This document shows, one piece after another, positions 23,140-34,433 of a stretch of DNA of 64,000 bases (the first letter of the stretch is position 1; each line of letters begins with the position of its first letter). The DNA comes from Mytilus californianus (lineage: Eukaryota > Mollusca > Bivalvia > Mytilida > Mytilidae): positions 86,039,995 through 86,103,994 of the forward strand of contig NW_026262690.1 in the NCBI RefSeq assembly GCF_021869535.1. The letters run 5' to 3'. Both the position numbers and the translations under genes were made by a program. The notes under the pieces are model-generated. The model was not told the DNA's origin. It searched no databases and saw only the letters and a program-made list of their open reading frames with translations.

Positions 23140-24900
23140 TACTTGATATATGCTTATATAATTTATTTGTAAAGTTTATAGTTAAATTTGTGACCGAGCA
23201 ATGTTTAGTTCGTGTTACTATACATATTTTATTTGAATTATTGAAATTGGGAAAGAAAAGGTTACATTGTGCTTTTATCGACTTTGACAAAGCATTTGAC
23301 TCTTTACAGCGAAATTTACTTCTGTTCAAATTATTGCAGAATGAAGTAAATGGGAAATTTTTTCGTGTTATTCAGAATATGTATGATTTTGCCAAATTAT
23401 ACATGAGGGCAAAAAATCCGATTTCTTCCCTTGTGAGATGGGGGTACGGCAAGGGGAAAACCTTTCACCTGCTTTGTTTTCTATATTTTTAAATGATATT
23501 CAAACTTTTTTTGAACAGAAAAATATAACTGGCTTAAAATCTATATCACAAGATATCGAAAATGAGCTGTCAGTATTATTGAAATTATTTCTACTTTTAT
23601 ATGCAGATGATACTGTTTTATTAGCAGAAAATAGCACTGATCTACAATACATGTTAAATACCTTTTACGAATATTGTGAAGAATGGAAAATGAAAATAAA
23701 TACAAATAAAACTAAAGTTTTGATCTTTTCGAGTGGCAGAATGCCAGCAAATCTTAAGTTCACAGTAAATTGCAATGATATTGAAATTGTAAAAGAATAC
23801 AAATATTTAGGTATTTTATTTTCTAGAAGTGGATCCTTTTTATCAAATAAAAAATATTTAAAAGAACAAGCCACAAAAGCTATGTATAGTGTTTTAAAAA
23901 AAGGTAGACAAAACAATTTGTCAATAGAATGTCAACTTGATTTATTTGACAAAATGGTTTTACCAATACTGTTATATGGATCAGAAATATGGGGTTTTGA
24001 AAATATAGATATACTTGAACGTGTACATTTACAATTTTGTAAAATGATTTTACATTTAAAACAGTCTACTCCAAATTTCATTGTGTATGCAGAGCTTGGC
24101 AGATACCCCATTACCGTGTCTGTAAAATTGCGAATGGTTAATTTCTGGAGTAGACTTCTTAATGGAAAAGAAGGTAAAATTTGTGTTATATTATACAAAC
24201 TTGTATTTTTATATTATAATGATAACGGAATAGAAACTAAGTGGATATCATATGTTAAAAATATTTTTGATAATTGTGGTATGTCCAATATATGGAATGC
24301 ACAGTTTGTTGATAAATGGGTGACAAAATGTATTGAGCAAAAACTCAAAGACCAGTTCCAACAAGAATGCTTTGCTTTTGTTGCAGACTCGCCTAAAACT
24401 ATATGTTATCGTATTTTTAAAAAGAATTTTCAATTTGAAAAATATTTTTCTTCTTTGCCTTACAAATTTATTCATACATTTTGCAAATATAGATGTGGAA
24501 GTCACCTCTTGCCGATTGAGTCTGGAAGGTGGCAGGGTATACCGAGAGAAGACAGAATCTGCCGTCTCTGTGACTCAAACGACATTGGTGACGAGTATCA
24601 TTACATTATGAATTGTGGAACATTTAATTTGGAAAGAAAGAAATTTTTACCGAAATACTGTTTGTCAAACCCTAATATCTACAAATTTGATCAACTGTTT
24701 AATTCATCAAATACTGTAATATTAGAAAAACTATGTAAATTTATCAAAGTTATAAATGTGAAAGTCAGTCCTCCAAGTTAATTTTATTGTATTGTTCGCA
24801 CATGCATGCAAAAATTGTACTTTATAGTTATATTCATGTATGTTCTCTATAACTATGTAATTGTAGTTTCATGAGAAATAAAGTATTCGTGTAACAAGAT
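23140..24900 (+). mobile_element. 5'-truncated LINE inserted in the MULE-like element
   Basis: Starts within the reverse-transcriptase domain and runs through the zinc-finger end and about 110 bp of 3' UTR with AATAAA near 24880. No poly(A) tail is seen. Its strand is opposite to the host transposon's gene. It ends the open part of transposon exon 1, so it inserted after the DNA transposon. Confidence 0.75.
23190..24781 (+). pseudogene. LINE reverse transcriptase (palm to C-terminal zinc finger), one frameshift
   Basis: Palm motif A is CAFIDFDKAFDS. After a frame change in the A6 run at 23411-23416, the next frame gives MGVRQGENLSPALF (motif B region) and the catalytic LLYADDTVLL (motif C). 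Then come KYLGILFSRSG (motif E region), the thumb (DLFDKMVLPILLYGSEIWG), and a Cys/His cluster CRLCDSNDIGDEYHYIMNC typical of the zf-RVT end. The second piece (23438-24781) is 447 codons without a stop. One base restores continuity, so decay is recent. The apurinic endonuclease is missing because of 5' truncation. Jockey/CR1/I-like by motif style; clade not firmly assigned. Confidence 0.85.
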
Positions 24901-25364
24901 ATAGTGATAATCCAATTAAAAGATTAAAATGAAATGTTTATTTAGACTAATGATCCATTTATCACCTAATATCAATAAAAGGTGTGAATTACAACCGGCA
25001 CACGTTCATGTAATTAAAACGTTCCAATCGACGAACACGCGCGCGTCTTTAAATTACATATGGTTTATTGGCAAACAATTCTATTATGTTCAATGTATAA
25101 ATAAAACAGTTTAAGACCTGTTTATATTAATACAGTTTAAGCAAGTTGAATTAGTTTGAATAATTTCAACGGGCAATCTTCTTTTTTTCTCTTACGGTCC
25201 AGGTTTCATCATCAACAAGGTATTTGGTATTCAAATATGTTCCTGCATAAATATAAAGTCATTCGTTCTCTTCAATATAATTTTATTTAAAATAAAAACA
25301 AATAGAAAAATATTTCAAGGAGATTGATTGAAAACAGTTAAAGAACTTGAATAAATCTGACCGC

Positions 25365-25542
25365 AGATTTTCAAGTCAATTCAGGTTATTTAATTTTCCG
25401 TTCAGGCCCGAGTTTTGACACCCCAACGATATTTTTCATATTTTATTTTAATATTATCATTATATTGAACTTTTAGTTTCATAAAACCTAAGGTTGAAAG
25501 ATATCCATCGAATATTAAAAACGTTATTGAAGTTAGAATAAG
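25365..25542 (-). repeat. Second, diverged copy of the TIR unit inside the right end
   Basis: Contains 'AGATTTTCAAGTCAATTCAGG' reading like the TIR's 'AGATTTTCAGGTCCGTTCAGG', then 'TTTTCCGTTCAGGCCCGAGT' like 'TTCCCGTTCAGGTCCGACT'. The right terminus is therefore two tandem copies, the inner one older. Confidence 0.65.
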
Positions 25543-25790
25543 TCCGACCATAGATTTTCAGGTCCGTTCAGGTCTTTTCATTTTCCCGTTCAGGTCCGAC
25601 TTTTGGCTTCAACAATATGTTTTTTATTTAAAAAAAAATAATTTCTAATAAAATATGGATATTAGCATTTAATAAAATTCTAACTTGAGGAAATTCCATG
25701 GAATAATAAAAAAGTTATTGCAATTTGAATAATTTGAGTCGTATATATCTTCAGGTCTATTCAGGTCTTTTCAGGTCTTTAGTGTAACCC
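25543..25790 (-). repeat. Right terminal inverted repeat of the MULE-like element
   Basis: Reverse complement of 21543-21797. The outermost bases AGTGTAACCC abut the 9-bp duplication ATAATTTTT. Confidence 0.85.
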
Positions 25791-25799
25791 ATAATTTTT

Positions 25800-26279
25800 T
25801 TGTACAGAGTTTTCATTTCTGGATATAATTATTTGTGCGGAAATTTGCTACAAATTTCAACCAAATTAATTTGTAAAAAATATATTATGCATGTCCACAT
25901 TTTAAGAAAACAAAAACAAGTGAAGACAAAATTATGACCAAATATACCACAATTCTGCATATTTCAAAGCCTGGTTTGTCAAAATCCAATAAATACGATA
26001 AATGCCTTTAATTTATGTATATAATTTATTAGATATGTTATTATATGCAATATATTATAGCAAAACATTGTAGGGACGAAAACATAATGAACTATATATC
26101 TATAGAGTCTGAGAGCAAATCAAATTTTTAGTTTGTCCAGTCACTTGTAAATATTGAAAAAAAAATCTACCAAGGGTATCATCCGATCTCACTGTTGTGA
26201 ATACGAAGGTGCACAGATCAAGATTTTTATTTTAAAGAGAGTCTACCTTTATTTTTGTCGATTTGTACTTTATATAATA
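25800..26279. other. No recognisable gene or repeat
   Basis: AT-rich sequence with no supported open frame or repeat. Confidence 0.35.
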
Positions 26280-26860
26280 TACTATATACTAAACCCCTAA
26301 CGGGAAGGATTGTGCCTGATATTCATATGATGAAGACATAATCTTTCAATCAGTTTAATTGAACTCTGGAGCTGGCATGTCAGTTAACTGCTATTAGTCT
26401 GTTGTTATTTATGTATTATTGTCATTTTGTTTATTCTCTTTGGTTACATCTTCTGACATCAGACTCTGACTTCTCTTGAACTGAATTTTAATGTTCGTAT
26501 TGTTATGCGTTTACTTTTCTACATTGGCTAGAGGTATAAGGGGAGGGTTGAGATCTCATAAACATGTTTAACCCCGCCGCATTTTTGCGCCTGTCCCAAG
26601 TCAGGAGCCTCTAGCCTTTGTTAGTCTTGTATTATTTTTAATTTTAGTTTCTTGTGTACAATTTGGAGTTTAGTATGGCGTTCATTATCACTGAACTAGT
26701 ATATATATTTGTTTAGGGGCCAGCTGAAGGACGCCTCCGGGTGCGGGAATTTCTCGCTGCATTGAAGACCTGTTGGTGACCTTCTGCTGTTGTCTGTTCT
26801 ATGGTCGGGTTGTTGTCTCTTTGACACATTCCCCATTTCCATTCTCAATTTTATATAAAT
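26280..26860 (+). repeat. Interspersed repeat R-H, about 580 bp
   Basis: Runs from 'TACTAAACCCCTAACGGGA' to 'CCATTTCCATTCTCAATTTT'. The whole unit recurs reverse-complemented at 58305-58885, where it directly follows a reverse-transcriptase-like fragment. R-H is therefore probably the 3' part of that retroelement, and this is a 5'-truncated copy. Confidence 0.8.
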
Positions 26861-27079
26861 ATTCACATGGGGACAAAGAATGGCTGAAGACTACTTGTCG
26901 TGTAATAGAAAGTCGAATATGCTAAATGCTCTTAACAGACTGTTTCTGCTAACTCTTCAAAGGTTAAATTCGCCGATTTTTACTTAACAAAAAGAAAATT
27001 AAATACCGTGTCCTTGATTATAAAAATAGAATATCAAAGGTAGATAACCGTGAAACATTTAACATGTATTTTGATGTAA

Positions 27080-27724
27080 AGGTGGCAAGTACCAGTTTTG
27101 GTGTACCAGAACATGTGTCCCAAGCAGAAATTTGGTTATAGTTAAGCATTGAGGTATATAATTGCATCATGTGGACTGAAAAAATAAATGAATGTAAATT
27201 CTATGCTATTGTACTACACAAGTAAGTAGTTGCATACACAGGTTGGGGATTTCCTTCACAAATGGGTCCAATCAGAAGTCAAAATTGTGGTCTCCTCACT
27301 TGACGGCATCCAATCAAAGTGGGGAAAAAATTCAGTTTTATGTAAACAAAAATATCTTGAGATTTTGATGGTAAGGATAGGTTCGGACAAGGCTCTAATT
27401 CACTGAATATCATTTATCTCTTGCATTTTGCCTAAAATTCTTGTCGGCTTTTAACAGGATTCTGCAGGTAAGGATTAGATTGGTATCAGAGCATCACATT
27501 TTTTGCCTTATTTGCAATGCATTTATAAATTTTAAAATATCCATGCTGGACAGACACCCAAATTTAAAGGTTTTCTATATATTCACATAAGCACGCACAC
27601 ATCTTAGTTACTTGAATCCATACATTTTATTTGTATATAAGCTTGAATGAATTTTCAAGAAAATAAAATCATAAATCCATGAAATTCTAAAGATTTATTG
27701 TAAAATAACTGGTTTCTGCCACCT
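27080..27724. mobile_element. 645-bp MITE, copy 1
   Basis: Starts AGGTGGCAAGTACCAGTT. The reverse complement of its end reads AGGTGGCAGAAACCAGTT: terminal inverted repeats of 18 bp with three mismatches. Flanks are TAA on both sides, a candidate 3-bp duplication as in PIF/Harbinger elements. No ORF. A second 645-bp copy lies at 28806-29450. Confidence 0.85.
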
Positions 27725-28150
27725 TAAGCCTAAACATGATTTTAACATATCACAAAATGTGCCTTTTTAAGGGTTCAACAGGTGTGTGGTGTTACATTTC
27801 TTTTATTCACAGTCAATGTATAGGTCTGTTTGGAAGAAAATAGTTTTTACATGGATTTTAAGAATTATCAAATATCAAGACAGATAACTCTGTATACCAA
27901 TACAAACAATGACACTCAATTGATTAGTTTTAAAATGATTATATTCACCAAACAATGATTTTATATCATAAAATATATAGAAATAGCAATTACAAAGAGA
28001 GAAAAAAGTAAAATAAGCCTCAGCATAGCACTAGAAAAAGCTGATTATACTGTATATTACCTGTTATAATGATTTATTTCACATGATATGGACATTTTCT
28101 TATTTATTTACTTTTTAACTATGAATATATGAATTCTTCTTTTTTTATAG
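27725..28150. other. Unassigned spacer ending in a splice-acceptor-like tract
   Basis: No repeat is recognised. It ends with a pyrimidine-rich stretch and TATAG at 28146-28150, before the exon candidate. Confidence 0.3.
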
Positions 28151-28285
28151 GTCTACTACATAGTTGATACTGTAGGACAGGCTACAGAAATAAGAAAACT
28201 GGTCTCTCTCATCAGCAATAGTGTGGCAATTCTAAAATTTCAACATGCGGCCTACACAGCTAGCTCATGTGGAGAAGAGATATGA
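28151..28285 (+). other. Candidate terminal exon (weak)
   Basis: Preceded by TTCTTCTTTTTTTATAG, a strong 3' splice-site look-alike. An open stretch of 44 codons follows, ending in TGA at 28283-28285, and an AATAAA hexamer lies about 220 bp downstream (near 28505). No domain is recognised, so it rests only on signal layout. Chance occurrence in AT-rich DNA is quite possible. Confidence 0.2.
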
Positions 28286-28805
28286 GACTGATTGCGAATA
28301 AATGTACACTTAGTTTAGTGCAGCATGTATCTACAAAGTGAAATATATGTACCAAAAATATTAGTTTATTCAAAACTAAGCCTTTTTCAGCACTGCAGTC
28401 AACAGAACAGTGATAGTGACAAGAATTGAGACTATTTAATACCTCAAACAATGGAAAAATACTTCCTGAGATCAGTTGTAAGTGGTTTTATATCATGCAT
28501 GAAACAATAAACTAAAGTATTTTTGAGAACTGTTGGATAATTCATACACTGAACCAGAAAACTCACACAATAACATTTATTAAATATGAACACAATCCTT
28601 TTTTTCTATTTTTTTTTTTTGCATTCAAAGCAGTTTGACGGCAAAAGACACAAATATTGCTTTAATAAATTTGGTCTTACAAAGCCTATTAATGTTTTTT
28701 TTTGTGCCGTAACCATATGCACTGCATGTATTTTTAATGGTAAATGACTACAGAACTCAATCAGACTAAAAAAATGGAAATATATTCTTTTTAATAAGTG
28801 GTTAA

Positions 28806-29450
28806 AGGTGGCAAGTACCAGTTTTGGTGTACCAGAACATGTGTCCCAAGCAGAAATTTGGTTATAGTTAAGCATTGAGGTATATAATTGCATCATGTGG
28901 ACTGAAAAAATAAATGAATGTAAATTCTAGGCTATTGTACTACACAAGTAAGTAGTTGCATACACAGGTTGGGGATTTCCTTCACAAATGGGTCCAATCA
29001 GAAGTCAAAATTGTGGTCTCCTCACTTGACGGCATCCAATCAAAGTGGGGAAAAACTTCAGTTTTATGTAAACAAAAATATCTTGAGATTTTGATGGTAA
29101 GGATAGGTTCGGACAAGGCTCTAATTCACTGAATATCATTTATCTCTTGCATTTTGCCTAAAATTCTTGTCGGCTTTTAACAGGATTCTGCAGGTAAGGA
29201 TTAGATTGGTATCAGAGCATCACATTTTTTGCCTTATTTGCAATGCATTTATAAATTTTAAAATATCCATGCTGGACAGACACCCAAATTTAAAGGTTTT
29301 CTATATATTCACATAAGCACGCACACATCTTAGTTACTTGAATCCATACATTTTATTTGTATATAAGCTTGAATGAATTTTCAAGAAAATAAAATCATAA
29401 ATCCATGAAATTCTAAAGATTTATTGTAAAATAACTGGTTTCTGCCACCT
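28806..29450. mobile_element. 645-bp MITE, copy 2
   Basis: Same length and orientation as 27080-27724. By eye only a few substitutions separate the two (for example CTATGC/CTAGGC, GGGAAAAAATTC/GGGAAAAACTTC). Left flank TAA, right flank AAA, so the target duplication is imperfect here. Confidence 0.85.
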
Positions 29451-30985
29451 AAACAGGAAACAGTTCAATATAGAAGGTAAACATCTTAAAATGTTCATAC
29501 TATCACTATGCTAGAAATGTCGCAGATACCTTCATGTATTTTATTTTCAACTGTAAATGATTTTTTTTGTATGTTTCAAAATTGTTAAAGCACAAAGTGA
29601 CAAACTTACTTTACCGAGGCTGATCATTTTTATTCAGGTTAATTTTAACGTAAACAGATCAAACATGTAAACAGGTAATAGGTAAAATATAAATTTGACA
29701 CAAGCTTCGTACATAGTTTGGATTTGTTCGAACCTATCTTCATGTATGTGTCAGTAAATACTAGTTCTCCTTACACCTTTAGAACAGTTTTTCTGACAGA
29801 GTCACGCTGTTCTACCCTAGAGGTTAAATTGGACAGTTCTTCCTAAGAACAGATTCCGAAAATTCTTCAGTTCTACCCTAGAACAGATTATGACAGGTTT
29901 ACCCTAGAACTGTTTTGGAAAGTTTAACAATAGAACATTTCAAACAAAATATGCTAGAAGATCTTCGTTGCTTTTTAATGATTATCATAGTTGTTCATTT
30001 TATAAAACTAAATCAATCATTACACACGATTGTGTAATGACGTTAGGTTCAACCAGGTAGACCACTCACTGTTGAAATGATAAATAAAAAAGTATTGTCA
30101 TTGTGTAATCCAAATACATGTATACATGTACCTCGTAACCTGTAAATAGATGGTACACGTCAAAGTGCATCTAGTTTTGTACAATTTTCTTTCCAATACG
30201 ATCACACTTCGGTTATGCAAGGACGTATAACTAACATACGTCCTTGGGTTATGCAAGGAATGACATTTATTGTAAGTTTTTATACCAGTTTTTTTTTTTA
30301 AAGGTACAATCTTTCAATTCAAGAACGGATGCTGGTTTGATATATTTTACTACCTAAATTAGGAAATTAAAGCTATTTTGACCAAAAAATTGCCTGCAGA
30401 AAAAAACTGGACTTTATAGTTTAGTCAAGGACGTATCTAATATACGTCCTTGGTTTAGTTTACTATTCTTTCATTTTTTGTTTTCAGGAGACAGGGGCGG
30501 GTCCAGGTAAGGGCGTAATGGGCGTACGTCCCCCCTTCTCAAAAAAAAAAAAAAATATCGTTATTTGCTTATATTGTATTAAATATGGCAATTTATCCAT
30601 TAAATAATTTATCATTAATTAAACACATACTCTGATTTCTTTTTATACTGATTCCCCCATCTGATGGGTGACTTGGACACCTTTTTTTAAACAACCAAAG
30701 CGGTAAGTAAATCTATACATGAAATGGTTGTTTTGTGTGACACTTCCCCAATAACCATTCTACATCTACCAGTGGGATACTCGCTATATATATGATACCG
30801 GGTATGTTCCGACAAACGGGGTTGCATTTTCAGCTAAATTGTCTGAAATGGGGTTATGTTTTTTCGCCTTGCATTGGAAGGGGTCAGATTTGACTATCTA
30901 GAACGGGGTATTATAAATACAATGTTACACTATTGTTTCAGATAAGGGTGGATGTTTGGTACCATTAAAACGTTTAAACCCGCTG
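29451..30985. other. No gene; short palindromes and repeated words
   Basis: 29790-29935 repeats 'TTCTACCCTAGA' and 'CCTAGAAC(A/T)G' words. 30219-30247 and 30424-30453 are two short inverted repeats centred on AAGGACGTAT...ATACGTCCTT. An A-run follows 'GTCCCCCCTTCTC' at about 30540. No open frame is supported. Confidence 0.4.
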
Positions 30986-30989
30986 TAAC

Positions 30990-31265
30990 TGTTTGCACCT
31001 GTCCTAAGTCAGGAATCTGATGTTCAGAAGTTGTCGTTTGTTGATGTGGTTCATAAGTGTTTCTCGTTTCTTATATAGATTAGACCATTGGTTTTCCTGT
31101 TTGAATGGTTTTACACTAGTAATTTTTGGGGCCCTTTATAGCTTGCTGTTCGGTGTGAGCCAAGGCTCCGTGTTGAAGACCGTACTTTGACCTATAATGG
31201 TTTACTTTTATAAATTGTGACTTGGATGGAGAGTTGTCTCATTGGCACTCATACCACATCTTTTT
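30990..31265 (+). repeat. Interspersed repeat R-G relative
   Basis: 'GCACCTGTCCTAAGTCAGGA', 'GTTGTCGTTTGTTGATGTGG', 'GGGGCCCTTTATAGC', 'TGTTGAAGACCGTACTTTG' and 'GAGAGTTGTCTCATTGGCAC' follow the order of the R-G copies at 2080 and 60135. Confidence 0.65.
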
Positions 31266-32160
31266 ATATCTACTAAATTGAAAACAACGTTCAAATCTAT
31301 GATTGCGTTGGATAAAAACTGCAATTTTTATACGTGTGCATGCAAAATAAATTTCTTTGTAAAGGGGTCTAAATACAGCACAAACAACATTTTCCAAAAG
31401 ACCAAAACAGTGAAAAGGTATATTTTAACAAAACGGGTATATATATCAAAAGTTCAGAAAAAGCTATCGTTAAAGATTTATTTTTCATTTTTCATGCCCA
31501 TTTCATATAACCTTTTAACTGAATTTACAACTTCTTCCAAAGATTTGATATCCACATGTTAATCAATACATAATTTGAATGATCAGAAGGCAGACTATTT
31601 TCACCAATTTGTCTATCATGGAGTCTGTTATAATACTTCATAATTTGATGCTAAATTGTTGAAATCCAGGAGCTTCTGACCTTCCCCGTGGACCCTATAC
31701 CAGGGCAACCAGAATTACGCCTCCCGTTCATAAAATCCTGGCCTAGGACTATTAAAATGTAAAGTAACGCCCTATACCCTAGAATTTGGAATTTCTCGTT
31801 ATTGGTCTACTGCTGTTAAGATCCATCCAATCATTTTAATATACCATAGACAATTGATGGAGAGAATTCGGCATAACAAATATCAAACCCTGACACTTTA
31901 ACTATAAAATATACATGCTCCAAATCAGTAACCGTTGCATTAGTTCATTTCACAATTATTTTATGTTTTTTAGCCCAAAAAAGGTCCAAAAAAATTTTCG
32001 CCTCGGTCCGCTCGGCCAAATATAGTATTATACGCCCCCTCTTTCAAATATCCTGTAAACGCCACTGGGAGAGGAGGGGAGGGAAGGGAAGTAAAGACAA
32101 TTATTAATTGTTCTGACCCCACTGTGGATTAGATCAATCATAAGAATTTTACTGAATTAT
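31266..32160. other. No recognisable gene
   Basis: The 106-codon frame at 31242-31562 begins inside the R-G repeat and has no domain. 'CGCTCGGCCAAATATA' at 32020 resembles 'CGCTCGGCAAATATATTTTG' at 41691, a hint of another dispersed repeat. Confidence 0.35.
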
Positions 32161-32164
32161 AACA

Positions 32165-32290
32165 AATAAGATGTGGTGTGATAACCAATGAGACAACTAT
32201 CCATAGACCAAAGGACAAAGATGTAAAAAATTACAGGCCAGTACGACCTTCAACATTGAGCAAAATCCATACCATATACATGTATAGTTC
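32165..32290 (-). repeat. Interspersed repeat R-G fragment, reverse orientation
   Basis: 'AAGATGTGGTGTGATAACCA' and 'ATGAGACAACTATCCAT' are the reverse complement of the R-G 3' end ('GTTGTCTCATTGGCACTCAT ... CCACATCTTT'). Confidence 0.55.
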
Positions 32291-32870
32291 AGTAAGCCTT
32301 AAAAGGCCCGGCAATGACAAAATGTGAAACAACCCTTTAGTTCCATGACTCAATTTTTTCTGTTTGATTAAAAGTTTATGCTGAATTGAAACATATATTT
32401 AGATTTAAAAAACAATATTGCATCTTTTCTGGGATATCAAACCAAGAAAGTGGAAGGATATCATGTTTACTGGAAGTGGTGCAGCCTAGTAAAAACAGCA
32501 AACAGAAAGTTGAAAAAAATAGTTTTGACTTCAGGGTTTCATAACTTTTTATTCTTCGTGGCATGAGGCACTTTTTTTTCGATTAAATCATAATTTCACA
32601 TTACTTCATACATGATATGTACATGAAATTTTTTTCGATGTAGCATTTTATTTTTTAAAAAAATTTCAAAAATCAGTGTTTTGCATGTAAGCCTATGCCC
32701 TATGGAGCAGTCAATTACAAGACTGCAACCTTGACATAGGGAATTTTTTTAATATGTTCACTGCAAGAAGGATTTTTTTCTCCTTAAAAACTTCTTGTGA
32801 TGAAAATTCTAGTTGAGCAGTTTCATTTAAAGTCAGTGTAAAGTTGAATAGACAGTTACATACAAAACTC
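32291..32870. other. Unassigned sequence
   Basis: No supported gene. A 28-base string starting CCTATGGAGCAGTCAATTAC at about 32700 recurs exactly near 35271 (see findings). Confidence 0.35.
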
Positions 32871-33420
32871 ATTTTTATACGACCGCAAAAATCGTGTATT
32901 GCTATCACATCGTCGTCGTCGTCCGAAGACATTTGGTTTCAGGACAATAACTTTAATCAAAAGGTTGGGGGTGATGGTCCCAACCGTTTAGGAATTAGGT
33001 TTTTTAAGTTTATGTGTATGGATGTCTCTTAAATTGTACCACATTTTACAAAAAAAAAATTTGGGGGGGGGCAATTTTTTTTCCTCAAGATTTAAGAAAT
33101 TAAAAAGAAAATTTCTTCAAATATTATTTTTTTGGAGGGGGGTAAAAAAAAATTTTTTTGAGGGGGTGTCAATTTGTTTTCCTCAATATATCAGAAATTC
33201 AAGATATCAGAAATTGTCAATTTTCCAAAGAAGAATTGGGGGCACAATTTATTTTGCTAATTCTTTGGATATAGTCTGAAAACAGATTTACTAAGTATTG
33301 CGCATCAGCACAGTGTATTGCACAACAGCAAGAAATCTTCAATTCAAATCATATAACCAATTTCAAGTTCTTTGACTACATTTATTCTGTGTCAGAAACC
33401 TTTAATGTGTCAAATATTTA

Positions 33421-33422
<2 letters not shown>

Positions 33423-33474
<52 letters not shown>

Positions 33475-34433
33475 CGTCCGTCCGTCCGTCTGTCCGTCTG
33501 TCCGTCTGTCCGTCCGTCAGTCCGTCAGTCCGTCAGTCCGTCAGTCCTGTTTCTTGTCATCGCAACTCCTCTCAAACCACACAACAGAATTTCACGAAAC
33601 CTTTTTAGATAATAAGGACATACTATATAGTTGTGCATATCGACAGGAAATTACGATTCAATTCTTTTTCTAGGAGTTACGCCCCTTTGAACTTATTTAC
33701 TTTAATGTACTACTGCAACAGTTTGTCATCGCAACTCCTCTCAAACCACACAACAGAATTTCATAAAATCTTTTCAGATAATAAGGACATACTATGTAGA
33801 TGTGCATATCGACAGGAAATTACGATTCAAATTTTTTTCCAGGAGTTACGCCCCTTTGAACTTATTTGCCCAATATACTACTGCAACCTTTTGTCATCGC
33901 AACTCCTCTCAAACCACACAAAAGAATTTCATGAAACTGTGTAGATAATAAGGACATACTATGTAGATGTGCATATCGACAGGAAATTACGATTCAATTT
34001 TTATTCCAGGAGTTACGCCCCTTTGAACTTATTTGCCCAATATACTACTGCAACCTTTTGTCATCGCAACTCCTCTCAAACCACACAACAGAATTTCATG
34101 AAACCTTTTCAGATAATAAGGACATACTACGTAGATGTGCATATCGACAGGAAATTACGATTCAATTTTTTTCCAGGAGTTACGCCCCTTTGAACTTATT
34201 TGCCCAATATACTACTGCAACCTTTTGTCATCGCAACTCCTCTCAAACCACACAACAGAATTTCATGAAACTGTGTAGATAATAAGGACATACTATGTAG
34301 ATGTGCATATTGACAGGAAATTATGATTCAATTTTTTTTTCTGATACAATTTTTTTTTCTTACACTTATTTTATTTCTCCAATGACAATGTGGGGACGTG
34401 GGGTATGTGAGCGCGCTCACTAAGGTTCTTTAA
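33423..34433 (+). mobile_element. Type-B Helentron/pearl-like element, nested
   Basis: 5' TACCCCACGCAACGAGTTGC; 3' subterminal CGTGGGGTA (34397-34405), the inverse of the 5' TACCCCACG. Just after it lies the perfect 14-bp palindrome GTGAGCGCGCTCAC (34407-34420), followed by a T-rich tail. Inside are a TCCG/TCTG tetranucleotide run (33465-33545) and about 4.5 tandem units of roughly 178 bp. This is the published architecture of Helentron-associated elements such as oyster pearl: subTIRs, microsatellite, tandem core, 3' hairpin. The open frames across the core are artefacts of the repeats. Confidence 0.8.
33555..34340 (+). repeat. Tandem core of the type-B element, ~178-bp units
   Basis: Each unit starts near TTGTCATCGCAACTCCTCTC, continues with 'AATAAGGACATACTA' and 'CGACAGGAAATTACGATTCA', and ends 'GTTACGCCCCTTTGAACTT'. 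Four units and a partial fifth are visible, differing by a few substitutions each. Confidence 0.9.

Larger units (their letters stand above)
21543..25790 (-). mobile_element. DNA transposon with ~250-bp TIRs and 9-bp TSD (MULE-like), decayed
   Basis: Left end 21543-21797 and right end 25543-25790 are long inverted repeats starting GGGTTACACTAAAGACCT. Immediately outside both lies ATAATTTTT (21534-21542 and 25791-25799), a perfect 9-bp target duplication. Long TIRs with 9-bp duplications are the signature of Mutator-like elements. The interior holds a minus-strand spliced gene remnant (about 21800-23096) and a LINE inserted in the opposite direction (about 23140-24900). A second, weaker version of the TIR text lies at 25365-25540, just inside the right TIR, so the end is internally tandem. 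Confidence 0.82.

Noticed and set aside
31242..31562. 106-codon plus-strand frame
   Set aside because: It starts in the tail of repeat R-G and is basic and low in complexity, with no recognisable motif.
33455..34282. Four plus-strand open frames of 72-103 codons
   Set aside because: They lie in the tandem core of the type-B element and repeat the same peptide in different frames; period times unit length explains them.
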